64,000 nt of DNA from Cannabis sativa (lineage: Eukaryota; Streptophyta; Magnoliopsida; Rosales; Cannabaceae): assembly GCF_029168945.1 (NCBI RefSeq), contig NC_083602.1:64128600-64192599 (forward strand), given 5' to 3'. Below the pieces are notes generated by a model. The model searched no databases and was not told the origin of the DNA. It saw only the letters and a program-made list of their open reading frames with translations. Positions 11,079 through 24,037 of the stretch are shown here, piece after piece. A program made the translations under genes and the position numbers. Numbering within the stretch: position 1 is the first letter of the stretch; every line of letters starts with the position of its first letter.

Positions 11079-13430
11079 ATGGTTGTGACACATTCTACAA
11101 GTGTCAACAGAAAAACTTCAATAACTGGCCAAATAATTGGGGGCACGCCAGTTGATGGAATTAGAACCAGGACTACTCCTGCGCCCTAGGAGCTAGGAGT
11201 AGGCCTTATAACCACCACCTCAACTTGTCCTCCAAGGCCACCACCAACTAGTCCTGGCACTAGTACCAACGACTAAATCCAACCCGAGGAGCCATACGTG
11301 GAGGTAAAAGACCCTAAGGAGGCCAATCCTCAGGTAGCTCGGCTCAGCCAAATTGTGGCTAACTTGCAACAACTGCAAGACTCTCTTGATAAGCAACACG
11401 ACCACTTTCAACACTGGTTCATGGAAAACTAGAAGCACATTAAAACCCAACTTGTTGAGCAAGAGTAGTATAGAGCTAACCTATCTCAACGGATTAGAGA
11501 TGCTGATCGTTCTAATCCTAGAACTGCTTCCCGTAGAGGTATTTCTGAGTTGGTGAGAGACACCCCATCAACCAGTTGGTCACGTGGGAACTAGTGTTCG
11601 AGGAAAAACCCTAAATGCTCAAACTACCAATGTTACATTGGTTAACCGAGCTGACACTACACAAACACCAAGCATGGAGACTTTCTGGAGGGAAAGTACC
11701 TTCAATCAAGAGCCTGAAAGGACTCAAGCTCGAGGGCGCCAACCAATGGGCCCTCCACTGAATGTTGAATGATCTCACAACAAAGAGAGAACTAACAAGA
11801 ATCCTCCACCAAGTCCTACTCAACATTCTCAAGAGACCAGACCTCAAGACCCTGCAAGGGGAAAAGATCTATTGTTCAACCCAAAGGAAGTAGTAGGAGA
11901 CACTACATCAAAATTAGAAGCTATAAAATTAAATAGGTAAGGACCAATGAGTCGCTTCATACTCGGAAGTACTTTCATGATGAAGGAGGGGAGTCGTGTC
12001 GTTACATTGCCCATGGCCATGATGGCCAATGGTATGAGTATTTCCCTTACGTACATGGAGAGGAATTGAATTTGAGTCACCAATTCAATTGTTTTTGCAC
12101 CTGTGATCCTACTGAAGACTACTTCGAGGAAACTAGCCACTATAATGCTCCAAATGAAAACTCTCATAGTAGGTCATCCCAAGACAATCATGAATTCATT
12201 CTGGAGGCCTCACTAGAGTTGCCTTCATGTCCCTGTGGTCAGGAGACAGCTACAAAACCCAGGTCGACCAGAGTACATGATCGACCTGGAAGAGAAAGAG
12301 ACATGCCTGACCTCTTGAACAAAAGAAGAATAGTGGATGTGGGAGCGTCTAGAGAAGACCCTATTCAGATAACAAAAGCTCCATTCTATCTCAGGGTCAA
12401 TTTGGTAGAATTTGACACCTCACGTGCTGTAGGGAAGGCGATCACGACACCTAAGTTGTACAAAATTTAAGCTTGACAGAGAATGGTGCTCACCACTCTC
12501 TGAATGAATCAAAGCACTTCCCATTCCACTAAAATTTGAGAACCTTTCTTGGAATCAATACACCAGGCAAAAAGATTCGTTATTTTACATCTAATACTTC
12601 AAAGTACAGACCTATTTGTATGGTGTGAGAGACGACACCAAGTGTAGAATCTTCTGTGCTATGTTGACAGGCCTAGCTCAACACTAGTACCTAAAGCTCT
12701 CCCCTAGATTAACTGACTCAAGGAAAGAACTAGTGAATGCTTTCGATAACCAGTTTGCTCCTTCTTGACAATGCTAGATCGAGCCCAATGATTTGGTTGA
12801 TGTTAAGGAATAGGAACACGAGCCCCTCAAGCACTACATCCAATGGTTCTTAGCCACTAAGACAAAAAGTCTTAGCGAGGATGCAAGGGTAATGGCACTT
12901 ATAGTCGGGCTCAAAGAGATGAGTCCCCCGAGTATACATTATGAATGACTTCTTAGATAGAGCGGATGGCTTTATCAAACTTGAAGAAGTTGTCACCCGA
13001 GTAAAAGCCTCAAAGGGTGGCAAGAAGAAGTCCCCAAACACTAAAGCTCTTGCTACTGAGGTATAGAGCGATGGGAAGAAAGGAGGTTTGAATAGAGGAA
13101 AGAGAGCCAACAATGGTGGCATGCAAGGCAACTCCCCTGGAGGAAAGAAGCCTAAAATTGGGGGCAAGCCCTTAAGAGATTATGAGCCTGGGTTCACCAT
13201 CTACTCCATTTTCTTAGGTCCAAGAGAGGAGATATATATGGCCACTCAATCAACATTATTGTATCATAAACCTCTTCCTCTCAAAGAATCAGGGAACAGA
13301 GACATGAACAAGTTCTGTCGTTACCAAAACAATTACGGTCATGATACTAATGAGTGTAATTAGTTGCGGGACGAGATAGAATTTCTCATAAGACAAAACA
13401 TGCTGCTCTTTGGTGGTATGTACGACATGA
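11079..13430 (+). pseudogene. G1 gag remnant
   Basis: Likely start is the ATG at 11079, 50 bases after the LTR (MVVTHSTS...). The frame is then broken many times. Its C-terminal part (13088-13363) is basic and ends in a zinc-knuckle-like stretch, CRYQNNYGHDTNEC, of the gypsy C-x2-H-x4-H-x4-C type, but the first histidine is replaced by glutamine, so metal binding is probably lost. Gag would form the particle shell in the cytoplasm; this copy cannot make it. Confidence 0.7.
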
Positions 13431-13639
13431 TGCTCTAGCAGGGGGAATGCTCCATTCTAGCCTGGACCAATTACAAGCAGGTTAGAGATTGTTATTAGAG
13501 GCCTTCACTTAGCTGGAAATTCAAGGAAGGCCTCAGAAAGGTAAGCAAGAGTTCTCTAACATGAACTAAGATTCGAAGTCCTAGAGGTCGAAATGCCTTC
13601 CAAAATCTCAGTGCTATGAATGTGAACGAATCACCTTCG

Positions 13640-14900
13640 AAGAATCAGACTCTTCTCATGATAGCTTCCCTCACAACGATCCTCTAGTAGTTGAGGTCAA
13701 AATAGCTAATATGATGGTGGCCAGAGTAATGATTGACGACGAAGCATCATCAAACATCTTGTTCAAGCAAGTCCTACTCAGGATGGGTCTAAATTTAGAT
13801 GACCTAGAAGCATGAGAATAGCTCATGTATGGTTTCATTGGAGTCGATGTTCCTCCATGTGGCAAGATTAAGTTGCCACTTACCGTCGGCACTGCCCCCA
13901 AAGCAAACCAACATCATGGCCACATTCATAGTTGTGGACTTGAAGTCTCCCTACAAAGTGATGCTCAGATGGCCTACCCTTCAAGCCATCTCCTTAGTAT
14001 ACCACATTTTCGTTAAGTTCCCAAGGGTTGCTGGTTTCAATTATCTCCTTCACAATCAAGAATATGCCCGCGAGTGCTACAATGCATCGTTGTCACTCGC
14101 CAAGAAGACCTCTTCAATTGTCATGACCTCTAAGGGGACGAACAAAATCTCCACTACTATTATAACACCAAGGGGGATGAGCAAGACCTCTCCCACAAAA
14201 TTTGGCGAGACAACAAAGACCTTCAAAGATTAAACTATGGATAAGGTAGAGACAACACCTAAAACAACTTGAAGGTGCACCCAAGACGGGGATGACATTT
14301 TCCCCCATTTTAGGGAAATTGACTTGGGAGTTGGTCTAACTGAGGAATTAAGAGAACATCCCCTCAACACATTAGACCCGACCAAGGTTTTCAAGATTGG
14401 AACAAACCTGACAGAGCTCTTGAGTGAGATGCTCATAGCTTGCATAAGGAGAAATGAAGACATCATCACTTGGTCGAGTGAGGACATGATCGGGATTGAC
14501 CCCCAGGTCATCTGTCATGCAATCCATATAGACAAAGTTAACTTTAAGCCTGTACAATAGAAAGACAGGCTCCTTAACAAAGAGTGTTCCAAAGCTCTCA
14601 AGGAAGAAGTTGAAAGACTACCGGAGAACAACTTCATTAGGGAAGCTTTCTACTTAGTTTAGTTATCCAACCTTATTCTGGTGCCTAAACCAAATGGAAA
14701 GTGGAGGACCTACGTCGACTTCATTGACCTAAACAAAGCATACCTTAAAGACTATTTTCCACTACTAAGAATTGATCAACTAGTGGACGCGAAAGCTAGC
14801 CATGAACTCCTCACATTCATGGATGCATATTCCGGCTATAAACAGATCAATATGCATGCACCAGATAAAGAACAGACGAGTTTTCAAACTGATGCCTAAG
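13640..14900 (+). pseudogene. G1 protease and N-terminal reverse transcriptase remnant
   Basis: The protease active-site region is readable at about 13726-13763, but the D-S/T/N-G triad equivalent reads DDE, so catalysis is lost. RT fingers and palm follow: VPKPNGKWRTYVDFIDLNKA near 14683 and FMDAYSGYKQI near 14817 (first catalytic Asp within). The frame stops at 14897-14899 and the sequence then drops to the PPT with no YVDD, RNase H or integrase. Several in-frame stops lie upstream (for example near 14560 and 14660). Confidence 0.82.
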
Positions 14901-15002
14901 CTTGTAAAAATTGATGCCCATCTAGTAATTTTGAGCGAAACGGGTTTGGTTCACGTCATCAAGTTAACTCTACACAAGTGTGAAATTAACATTTGGGGCA
15001 AA
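14901..15002 (+). other. G1 3' internal end with polypurine tract
   Basis: Short non-coding stretch ending in TTTGGGGCAAA immediately before the 3' LTR. The purine-rich run is the expected plus-strand primer site. Confidence 0.6.
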
Positions 15003-16735
15003 TGTTAACCCAGAAGCTTTCCCTGGTGATGTGAACATAAATGTTTGACATGTGGCATGAAGGATGATGTCATAGAGTTGAGTATACTTGAGTCACAGTG
15101 GTCAACCTACCAGGTGAACCTAGCCATGCACCCAGGTTGACTCTAGAAGCTTTAGGATGGAAGTTCGTACTTTAATAACTTTAATCCCACCTACTATCTT
15201 TTAGTATTCTATACCATGAAGACATGGAGCAACCTAATAAAAGTTTCAAGAGCTAAAAATACATGAACCTTCAACCTGGAAGCCAACTTGGGCACCTAGG
15301 GTTTCCACCTCGTGCCCAAGTTTACATCTTCAACTAGGATTTCAGTTTTTGGGACTGTCTTAGTGAAATGTTTCCAAAACATGCATTGGGACATCAACTA
15401 GACATACCACGAACATATTTGAGGTATCAGAATTAGATTCAGAAAAAGTTGATTTTTTGAGCATCGAGGTCCAGAGCACCCCACACCCATGTTGACATTT
15501 TGATTGATCGAAGATTCGACTTTTGCATTTAATCCATCTTCATAAAAAAGTAGGGAAATAGGTCCTTCAAGTGGAAAAAAAATAGTGCTTGGGCATAAAA
15601 AATAGGGCCCATCACCCAGGTTGACAATTGGGGCTGGCCCTGTGCTAAGGTTGACAATTTGCTAACGAGGGGCACAAAAAATGGAGTTTTCTAAGAATTC
15701 TTTTGAGCATCATCTCCATCTTCAAAAAATATTGGGAATGAAATATTTCCAAGGACCAAACAGAAACTTCTGAAGGGGTAGAAGAGGCACCCAGTGCCCT
15801 GGTTGACACTTGGGACAAGGCCCAGCACCCAGGTTGACATTTTGTCAACCTAGCCTGTTTCCAATTCAATCAGCAAAAAGTGCTCTAGGGATCATCACTT
15901 TCATTAGAAATAACAAAGATTTAAGTAAACTTAGGGAGAAAATAACAAAACCCGAGTCCCTAGAAACATGGCCTACCACCTAAGTTGACTTGGTATTGGG
16001 CCCAGCTCCCAGGTTGACAACCGATCAGGGATGCTGCCTTTAATTGCTCAAATGCAAAATACGATTGACCATTGAATCCGTAATGGTCAAAAATAAGGGG
16101 AGAGATATTGTCCTCAAGTTCTTAAGCCTTGGAAGTATCAAAAACAGAATCCCAAATGCTCGGTTTAAAGGCCCCAATGCCTAGGTCAACAAATGACCTA
16201 GTTTGTTGGTTCTACTTATCCCAATTTGATGTTGTTTCAACCTTCCATCTAGTTTTTCACAAGAGCAATGATCCATTAAGTCATATCAATCAAATTCACA
16301 ACTTCAACTTTTTTGGCAAAGTGACTCACTCAGAAATTGGAAGTTTTGAGTTTTCCATTTCCATAGAATAGTAACATCTTTGAGGATGTGTGATCAGCTT
16401 CACCAAAATATATAAAAGGGCTAAGCGGTGTTAGGTCATCACTTAGGCATCTCAAAGGAATTCCTTGGGATGTTTATACACTTGTACATCATCCAGGTTC
16501 ATGTCAGATGCCAACCTGGGCAGTGGATGTCAACCTGGCTACTAGGACCTGAATTGTCTTCAGTAAAATGGTCATAAGACACTCAATTTTTATTTGATTG
16601 ACGCGATTCAAATTTTGTTTTGAAGCTATTTAAGCCCTCTTTTATGTTATGTCTCACATACCATTCAAAATTCTATAGATATCGTTGTCAAAATGCACCC
16701 CCAAGGGAGTGACAAAAATAAGTTCCAAGTAACTC
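15003..16735 (+). repeat. 3' LTR of G1, truncated
   Basis: Aligns with 8899 onward (both TGTTAACCC, followed about 40 bases later by TTTGACATGTGGCATGAAGG) but is strongly diverged by substitutions and indels. The match to the 5' LTR stops near 16731-16736, where family A LTR sequence begins; about 400 bases, including the TATA region, are missing. The TGACGTCA palindrome of the 5' LTR is TGATGTCA here. Confidence 0.85.
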
Positions 16736-18592
16736 CCACAAGTATGCTGAATTAACAACCTAAAAATGAATTGTCTAAAAAATGAAATTAAACAAATAAG
16801 GGTTTAAGAAAACCTTACATTGGTTGCAAGGGAATATAATGACTCCTTCCGTTCAAGATCTTTAGCCCTTGATTCCTTTTTGTAGCAGAGCATAATCAAT
16901 ATCTAAACCTGGATCTCTTTCTCTCCTTCGAGTTAGGTTACCACTGTCTTACTCATTATGATTGAGTACTTGACTTGCTATGTGTGGGCATGGCACTCTA
17001 TCACTCAAGGGTTTGACTTGGATGAACAATGAATGAGATTTGAAATCACTATGGAAGAAACTCACTGATCTAGGTTGAATGAAATAGTTAAATTGTTAAA
17101 ACTGGATGAGTGAGAGCATCATGTTCCTTTTCTAGTGTTTCAACTAGGGCTTAGGGCTGAATTATACGGATTAAAAAAGAATAAAATATTGTGCAAAAAA
17201 AACACTTAAGTGCCGTCCACTTAAAGGACCAAACTCAAGTTGCAATTTTGTCACTTTTTTCAATCACTTATTTTTCTTTTCAATAGTACCATATTTTCCA
17301 ATTCAATCCTATAAATGTCAAAACTATTTATTTAATAATTATAATTAATTATCAAATAAAATTGTCATTTATAAAATTTATTAATTAGACCATGCAAAGT
17401 CTCTTAATTAATAAATTGTAACCAAAAACCTCTTTTCTTCACAATTAAGCCCTTACATAGTAAAAATTCTTAAATAAGACATCGTCTAATTTTAGAATTA
17501 TTATTGATTAATTAAAATCAATTAACTATGTCTGCAAGCAGTATTATCTCAACTAGTGAGGGGACCATGGGCCTATATAAATAAACTTTCATTAAGTAGA
17601 TCTAGAATTTACCAAGTAAATTTCCTAACTTATTAATTTCGCGTTGCGCCACTATAGATTTGGAATTGAATAGCACTCTCAATTATATAGAACGCTCTAT
17701 ATGTACCACGATATTGATACGTTATGATTATCCATTGTTACAATCCCACTAGTCAAAGATCCTCGATAGATGATCTACACTGAATAGGGACAAATATACT
17801 GTTCTACCCTTCAATGTACTTTATCCTTAAAACACATAGATACCTATAAATGATATTTCAGTAAACTACACTGAATAGGGACAAATATACTGTTCTACCC
17901 TTCAATCATTTATCTCTAATGAGCCAACCTCGAAGGAAATCATCGTTTCACTTCTAAATACTTATAGAAGTTATAGATTCCATATCTATGATCAGCCCTC
18001 CCACTCAATTGAACTACCATGTTTCCAAGATGTAAATATCTGCCAAAACCATTAGTTACCTTCCACAAATAACTTGAAGAACATAAATAATACAACTAAG
18101 TTGAACCTAACCATATCAGGATTAAGATCCATAGACCTAAGATCAACCATTGGTATATACTTAGAAAGATATAACGATAGGTTTATGATATCTTATCCAA
18201 GATCAATATCGGTCCCTTCCAATGTATATTCTATACATCCGATACTTGTAAACTTTACCAATGCCCTAGAAAGGACATAACACTTTTTCAAGGTGTAAGA
18301 ATACCTTATCGCTGATTATCATGTCAATTTAAATCCAATGAACTGACAAATCATGGGAATTAAACTTTTGAACATATAATCATGATTATATTCCACTATG
18401 CTGACGACACTATAATCATGAATAAATATATATATATTTATATATGTTCCGAACTTAATAGAATTTATACATTAAACATAATCATGAAATAAATCATGTG
18501 AACCATCCAACATAAAACGATTTTTGATCTTTTATCAATTAGTATATCTGATTATATTGAAATGGGTTTTATTTAGGGCACAAAACCCAACA
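16736..18592 (-). repeat. 3' LTR of A2, 5'-truncated in window order
   Basis: Right end is the canonical ACCCAACA at 18592 (minus TGTTGGG). The left end has lost the last 30-40 bases of the LTR, including CCAACA, at the junction with G1. It contains a direct duplication of 41 bases (17775-17815 and 17866-17906). Subfamily resembles the A5 LTR (61650-62016, 63869-64000), not the A2 right LTR. Confidence 0.82.
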
Positions 18593-20930
18593 AACTCCCA
18601 CTTGCACTAATATAAAATAAAAAGTGTATTTCAAATAATCTCAACACCTTGATATCCAGATCAAGTGTAGTATGTAGTATTCTTTTAGTAATGGGATCTG
18701 ACATGTTGTATTCAATACAAACTTTTATGTGTTTAGTCAGAAAGTAACACTAGTAGTTAATACATTATTAGTACAATGCCAAAAATTGTATAGAATGTTC
18801 CATAGACTGAATAAGTATCTTTCCTGTAACTTTACATTCAGTCTCATCGATAGAGTTAGAGACTTCATATAGGTTTTTACACTTTTCCAAAATCACTGCT
18901 CCACCCCAGAGTAATCACCATCTCATCAGTAGACCTTCTAGCATCAAGGAAAGTCTAGAAACCTGATCTGGTGTAGTCTAAGAGTATTAAATACCACCCT
19001 TATCGACTAATATATATAGTTCCTCTTCTTGATCTTATGATTCATTTAATTGTCTTCAAAAGTTCTTTTCCTGGATTAATCTGATACCTACTCATTACTT
19101 CCACTCAACAGCAGATGTCTGGTCTAATGCATAGCAAAGCATATCTAAGACCTCTCACTGTTGATCCTAAGGAATTCTTTCGTTGGCCTTTATCTTTTAT
19201 GGAATAGTTAAAAATTTTCCTTAGATAAATAAAATCTATGTCTAAAAGTCGATAAGTTTCTATAGATTGCCATTAGAAAAAAGCTCCAGCATCTTACTAA
19301 AGTAAGTTGATGGCACTAAAGTAAGTAAACTACCAGGTATACCACAAGCAATAGGTTTAGATAAATGCAAACCTACAATACTAGGAACAAGAAATTTTGT
19401 TAAGTCCATTGAATAGACTTATTTTCAAAAATTTCCTTTCTTGTCCTTGTAATAGAAAACTCTTGGTTACTCCATATGAATGGTTTTAACCATAGTTCTC
19501 TTGGCTTTGCTTCTTAGTTCTTATTCTGACAATCCATTACATGTTTAAACTAACAATGGATTTTATCACAAGTGTCTTCCAAGTCATAACAGGGTGAGTT
19601 CCTTGAAACCCTCCCACTACGACAAGGTACTATGACTTTCATTCTAAGAACATAAGTGGTATTGACCTCATCAGTTGTACCAAGACAACAGAGGTAGTGG
19701 GACCATCTTATGCAAAATAAGATGATAGAACACTTTTGGAATAAAGAAAAATGTCTCCCCTACTTTTCTACTTTGTTTTTTAGACTTAGTCATTTTCTTA
19801 GAAAAATAGTATTTGTTGAAACAAACACTTTCTTATCTTAATGACCATAGGATGGTACACCCCTAATAACTTAGAATAGCTATCAAACATGCAAACCTTA
19901 GTTAATAGTTCTAGCTTTTCTTAAGTTCACGATCAGGACATCCATGAATGCAGTTTGGATACAATTTCAAAATTCAACTTAATGATCTTTGAACTGCATA
20001 TCAACCCCTATCAGTTTGCAAGATCTTTAACCACTCACATTAATTTTTTTCAACATTGTTAGAAATTCATGAAATTTTGTAAACATTTCAAATTTCATTG
20101 CAAAAGGTAAAATCTAGAGTGATCGTTTTAAGAATTTAACGATGACTCGTATCCACCCGTGAATGTACATTCATACACAAATATAGATTATCTTACTTTA
20201 AAGTTGATATAGGCATATTTCTCGTTGTAGCAAATGATCTTGTCAAAACCACTATGAACAAGATACAAATGCCATAGATATATTAATTTTCGTGGTTATG
20301 GTCTTTTGATGACCTACTTCTAGTTACAATAAAGAGTTCTTAGAATAGTCCAAGTTGATCCTGGTCACAAAATACAAAACTTATAATCCATACATAAACA
20401 TACAGTTTGGATCCATTGACAAAAAATGGATACTAATAACTTGTGAAAGTCATACTCAAGCCCGGCCCTGGGCATAGGCGGGCTAGGCCTGTGCCTAGGC
20501 CCCACCTATCCCATGGGACCAAAAAAAAATATTTAACTTTTAAAATTATACCATTTTTTTACTGATTTTGAAAAATACCATATTTTTTTTTCTAAATAAG
20601 GGCCCAAAATAATTTTTTTTTCTATGGCCCACTAAAAGTCAGGGCCGGCCCTGGTCATACTGTATTGTCCAATGTATTCTAGGAAACTGAAATTTAAAAT
20701 TTTTATTTAGAATCTAAAATTTAAAGTCAAAGACTTAAATTTATACCAAATATACAATGAGTAATTATTCTCTCTTGGACCACCACTACTAATCTAACTC
20801 TAAGTTTAAGTGGCCTATAGTAAGCATACACAAGTAGGAGATTTCTAGGATCGAGAATTTATATCATTTCGGGATAGAATGACGGGAATATAGTCATCTG
20901 TGCCATTCAATTTCAGAAAAGAAAATAGAA
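18593..20930 (-). pseudogene. Eroded Copia pol remnant of A2
   Basis: Collinear on the minus strand with the A1 and A3 pol remnants, starting with the PPT region (AACTCCCACTTGCACTAA on the plus strand). No intact motif or long frame remains. It carries the hAT MITE at 20457-20653. Confidence 0.58.
20457..20653. mobile_element. hAT-type MITE (197 bp) with 8-bp target duplication
   Basis: Terminal inverted repeats are CAAGCCCGGCCCTG on the left and CAGGGCCGGCCCTG (same on either strand apart from ends) on the right. Both flanks are GTCATACT (20449-20456 and 20654-20661), the 8-base duplication typical of hAT. The empty site is seen in the other family A copies. The interior is T/A-rich and has no transposase. 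It must have been moved by a transposase elsewhere. Confidence 0.93.
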
Positions 20931-23900
20931 TGACATCATAAGCAGTTGATTTATAAACCATTCATCCAATGTTATATTATTTAAGCAAATTCTAAATGAA
21001 AAAGCTAAGGGAAAAAACTAAAGAATAATTTTGAAAAAAATAAGAATCCAACGATGTCTCTTTTAGGCGAGAGTCAAAGTTATTCATATTTTATAAATCT
21101 CTTCATTGTTTCATATTGTAAACACTAGTCTAAGTTGTCATCTTTGGATGTACAACTAGATGTTGCATTTCAAATACTTATCTGTCGAGATCTAACACCA
21201 TTATGTTTGTCTAATGGATGACAATCCTTTGGGATTTATCCCATTAAAAACAACAAGCTAAGTTAGACCAACAATGAAGATTCAAAATTAAACTACAACA
21301 ATTAATAACATAAAACAACAAGGTTCAATATAAATTCATACACATATAGAAATTATCATATAAGTGCAAGAAAGACATGTGAAAATGCAAAACTTATCAT
21401 ATCTTAAATAATTTCTAAGGTTTCTAACAAACTGATACAGTGTCCCGTTTAGGCGAGAGTCAAAGATATCATTCATTGAAAAGAGTAGTCAACTCATCTA
21501 AAATGGATACCATTCTAGCAACCTTTTATTCGATCAAGACTAGAATCTGGCGTTTTCCCATTTAAGCGAGAGTCAAGGCCATTCTATCTTATAAGCTTTC
21601 GTCATTGTTTCATGTGTTGTAAATCTTACTCTTAGCAGCCACTATTGGGGTGGACATTACTAAGAATAAAATACTTACAAATAGTACATATCTTTCGAGA
21701 TTCAAGGAAAAATATACTTAAATAAAATTGTACCAAAATTAATTATTTAAATAATTAATTTCACAATGTATAAAATTTTCCTATTTAAATATTAGAAATA
21801 ATAAGTAGTCTAGAAATAACTATCTAGAAAATATCTTATTTGACTAAGTATCTTTTCAACAAAGATTTGAAAAATATCTAATTTAAGTTGTTTAGAAAAA
21901 AAATCTAAAACTTAAATAATTTCAAATTTAGATTTAATTAAATATCAAAAATTAAGTTATAACCACTTAATTTGAAAATATTCCATTTTAAGTTAATATT
22001 CGAAAAGATATTAACTTAAAAAATATCTAAAATATTCAATTTTTAAGTTAATATTCGAAAAGATATTAACTTAAAAAAAATATCTTAAGAATCTTTAATA
22101 ACTAATGCCTAGGATTCCTCAACTTGATTTAAAAATTTAAATAAAATATTCAAATTTAAGTTGGATAAGAAAAATCAGTTGATACAACTAATTTATAACT
22201 TAAATGGGAATATTTAATTAAATAAGTTCCAGAAAGAATCTAGTTAGTTAAAATTCTATATTTAATTAAATACAAGAAAAATACAAATAGTTTGTCTAGA
22301 AATAATATCTAAAACTAAAAGTGTTTTTCTTAAAATTAACTTTAAAATATTAAAATGAAAAAAAAATCATATATTTTAAAAGTTAATTATGTTGCTAATT
22401 TAATTTTATTAGGTCAAACTAATATAATTAACCTAGTATAGTTATTCAAATCAAGCAACTGGGCCTTCACAATTGGGGTAGTTTATGTGAGGGGGTGCTG
22501 GGTTCAGTATGTCGTACCCACTTCTATGGCTCCCAACTCTCACACAAGGCCCAAAAGAGAGGAATTTAACCTTAAAATAAATAACTGTTATTAATTGAAT
22601 AGGTCCAATAAATAAATGGACCTAAATAAAATCTATCATGGTGTGACATTTTATTTAGCAACAACCTATATGCATCTATATAATAAAATAACACATAGGC
22701 TCACACAAGTACACACTTGGATGGATCCTATCATGTTGCTAGGTCATACACAAATGAAAGAAGATTGTAAAATTTTACCTGTTACAAATTATTAACTTGA
22801 CCAAGGGAGCCATGAGTTAAAATCAGATCATTGGATCTGTCAACAAGTTAACCATGGCTATTTGCAATCAAGTAATAATAGGTTTTGAAAACTTACACAC
22901 AAGCTAAAACCACATACTCCTGCAACAAGGTTAGCTGGATAGTTGGAAGTATGATTATTTAAATTTAAATAAATAAATTTTGAAAATATAAAATAAATAA
23001 ATAAATAAATATTTAATTTAAAAAAAAATAAAAAATATTTATTTTAAAAATTAAATGTTATTTTATAAATAAAAATCAAATAAAAATTAAAAAAGATAAA
23101 TAAAATATCTTTTTCAGATTTTAAATTTAATTTAAATAAATAAAATAACAAAATTTAAAAGTTAGAAAAATATCTTACATCTATTTAAAATTACATGATT
23201 ATAGTTATCTTATTTTAAATTTAAATAAGGTCAAATATTTAAAAAAAAAATTAATTTAAAAAAAATTTAATATCCGACCTTAAATTTAAAAATAAGATCA
23301 GATATAATTAAATTTAAAAATAAGATAGATTATTAAGCAAAAAAGATAGATACTAACTATTTTTAAATTCAAATTACACTAAAATCATGAATTAAATTTA
23401 AAAAATATTAAATTAATTCATTATGATAATTAGAGTTGAATTAGGAATAGTAAATCTATAAATACAGAACTACACAAAAAATCAGAAGTTAATTCCATGA
23501 AAAAGCATGAAAAAACGAAGAAAAATGAAAAAATTGCAAGTGGTACGGACAATATGCATTGCATACTGTCCACTCGCACAAGCAGCCAGGCGTGACCGAC
23601 GTCCCTCGGCGCAGGAGGTTGCATGAAGCCTCATCCGCGCGCGCATGGGACGATTTCAGACAGCCAATCTTGTCTGACCAAGGTAGCTCGGTCGAGCTGG
23701 GTGTCTGCGCGCGTGCTGTCTGAGGAACAAGCCTCGTGCGCGCGCGCGTGTGGTGTGCACGATCCCTGATTTTTTTCGAAACTTCAAAAAATCATAACTA
23801 ATTCAAATTAAATCAAAATTGAGTTCTGTAAAAAAGTAACTTGCTTAATTTTTTCCATACTATCCAATAAAAATAATTCCAGAAACAAAATTTCAATTAT

Positions 23901-24021
23901 TTTTAACGAAAATTTACAAACATCAATCAATCATCATATAACACTCAATACAACATGAAACCATCCAAATAATAAACAATCGTTTTAAAGTCCAAATTTC
24001 ATGCAAGTAAATCAATTACCA
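20931..24021 (-). other. Leader of A2
   Basis: Non-coding leader with module motifs near 21050, 21443 and 21552, an AT-rich tract, a conserved GC block at about 22456-22562, and a GC cassette at about 23534-23770. Compared with A1 it is shortened: the sequence jumps near 21715 from the module region into the AT-rich tract, deleting part of both. Confidence 0.65.
23430..23624 (-). CDS. Leader small ORF, 64 aa (A2)
   Basis: Starts within the GC cassette (MQPPAPRDVGHAWLLVRVD) and ends in the shared tail FSCFFMELTSDFLCSSVF, stopping at the same point as in A1, A2' and A4. Nearly identical to the A2' frame, as their cassettes are the same type. The tail is strongly hydrophobic. Function unknown, and coding not proven. 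Confidence 0.3.
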   Translation of the reverse strand: MQPPAPRDVGHAWLLVRVDSMQCILSVPLAIFSFFFVFSCFFMELTSDFLCSSVFIDLLFLIQL

Positions 24022-24035
24022 TGGCTCTGAGGCCA
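24022..24035 (-). other. Primer-binding site of A2
   Basis: Minus strand TGGCCTCAGAGCCA directly beside the LTR at 24038, same as in A1 and A4. It marks this LTR as the 5' LTR of A2. Confidence 0.8.
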
Positions 24036-24037
24036 GT

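Larger units (their letters stand above)
8899..16735 (+). mobile_element. Decayed Ty3/gypsy element G1 (internally deleted)
   Basis: Plus-strand element: 5' LTR 8899-11029, primer site, gag and protease-RT remnants, PPT, and a 3' LTR from 15003 truncated near 16735 against the family A LTR. The internal region is only about 4 kb; reading ends within RT before the YVDD motif, so the rest of RT, RNase H and integrase are deleted. Primer site and knuckle type match G2, suggesting the same Tat-related lineage. Frames are riddled with stops; this is an old, dead copy. TSD not testable because the right end is lost. Confidence 0.88.

Noticed and set aside
12066..12470. 134-aa plus-strand frame in G1
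   Set aside because: Sits within the decayed gag region and has no separate identity; described as part of the gag pseudogene.
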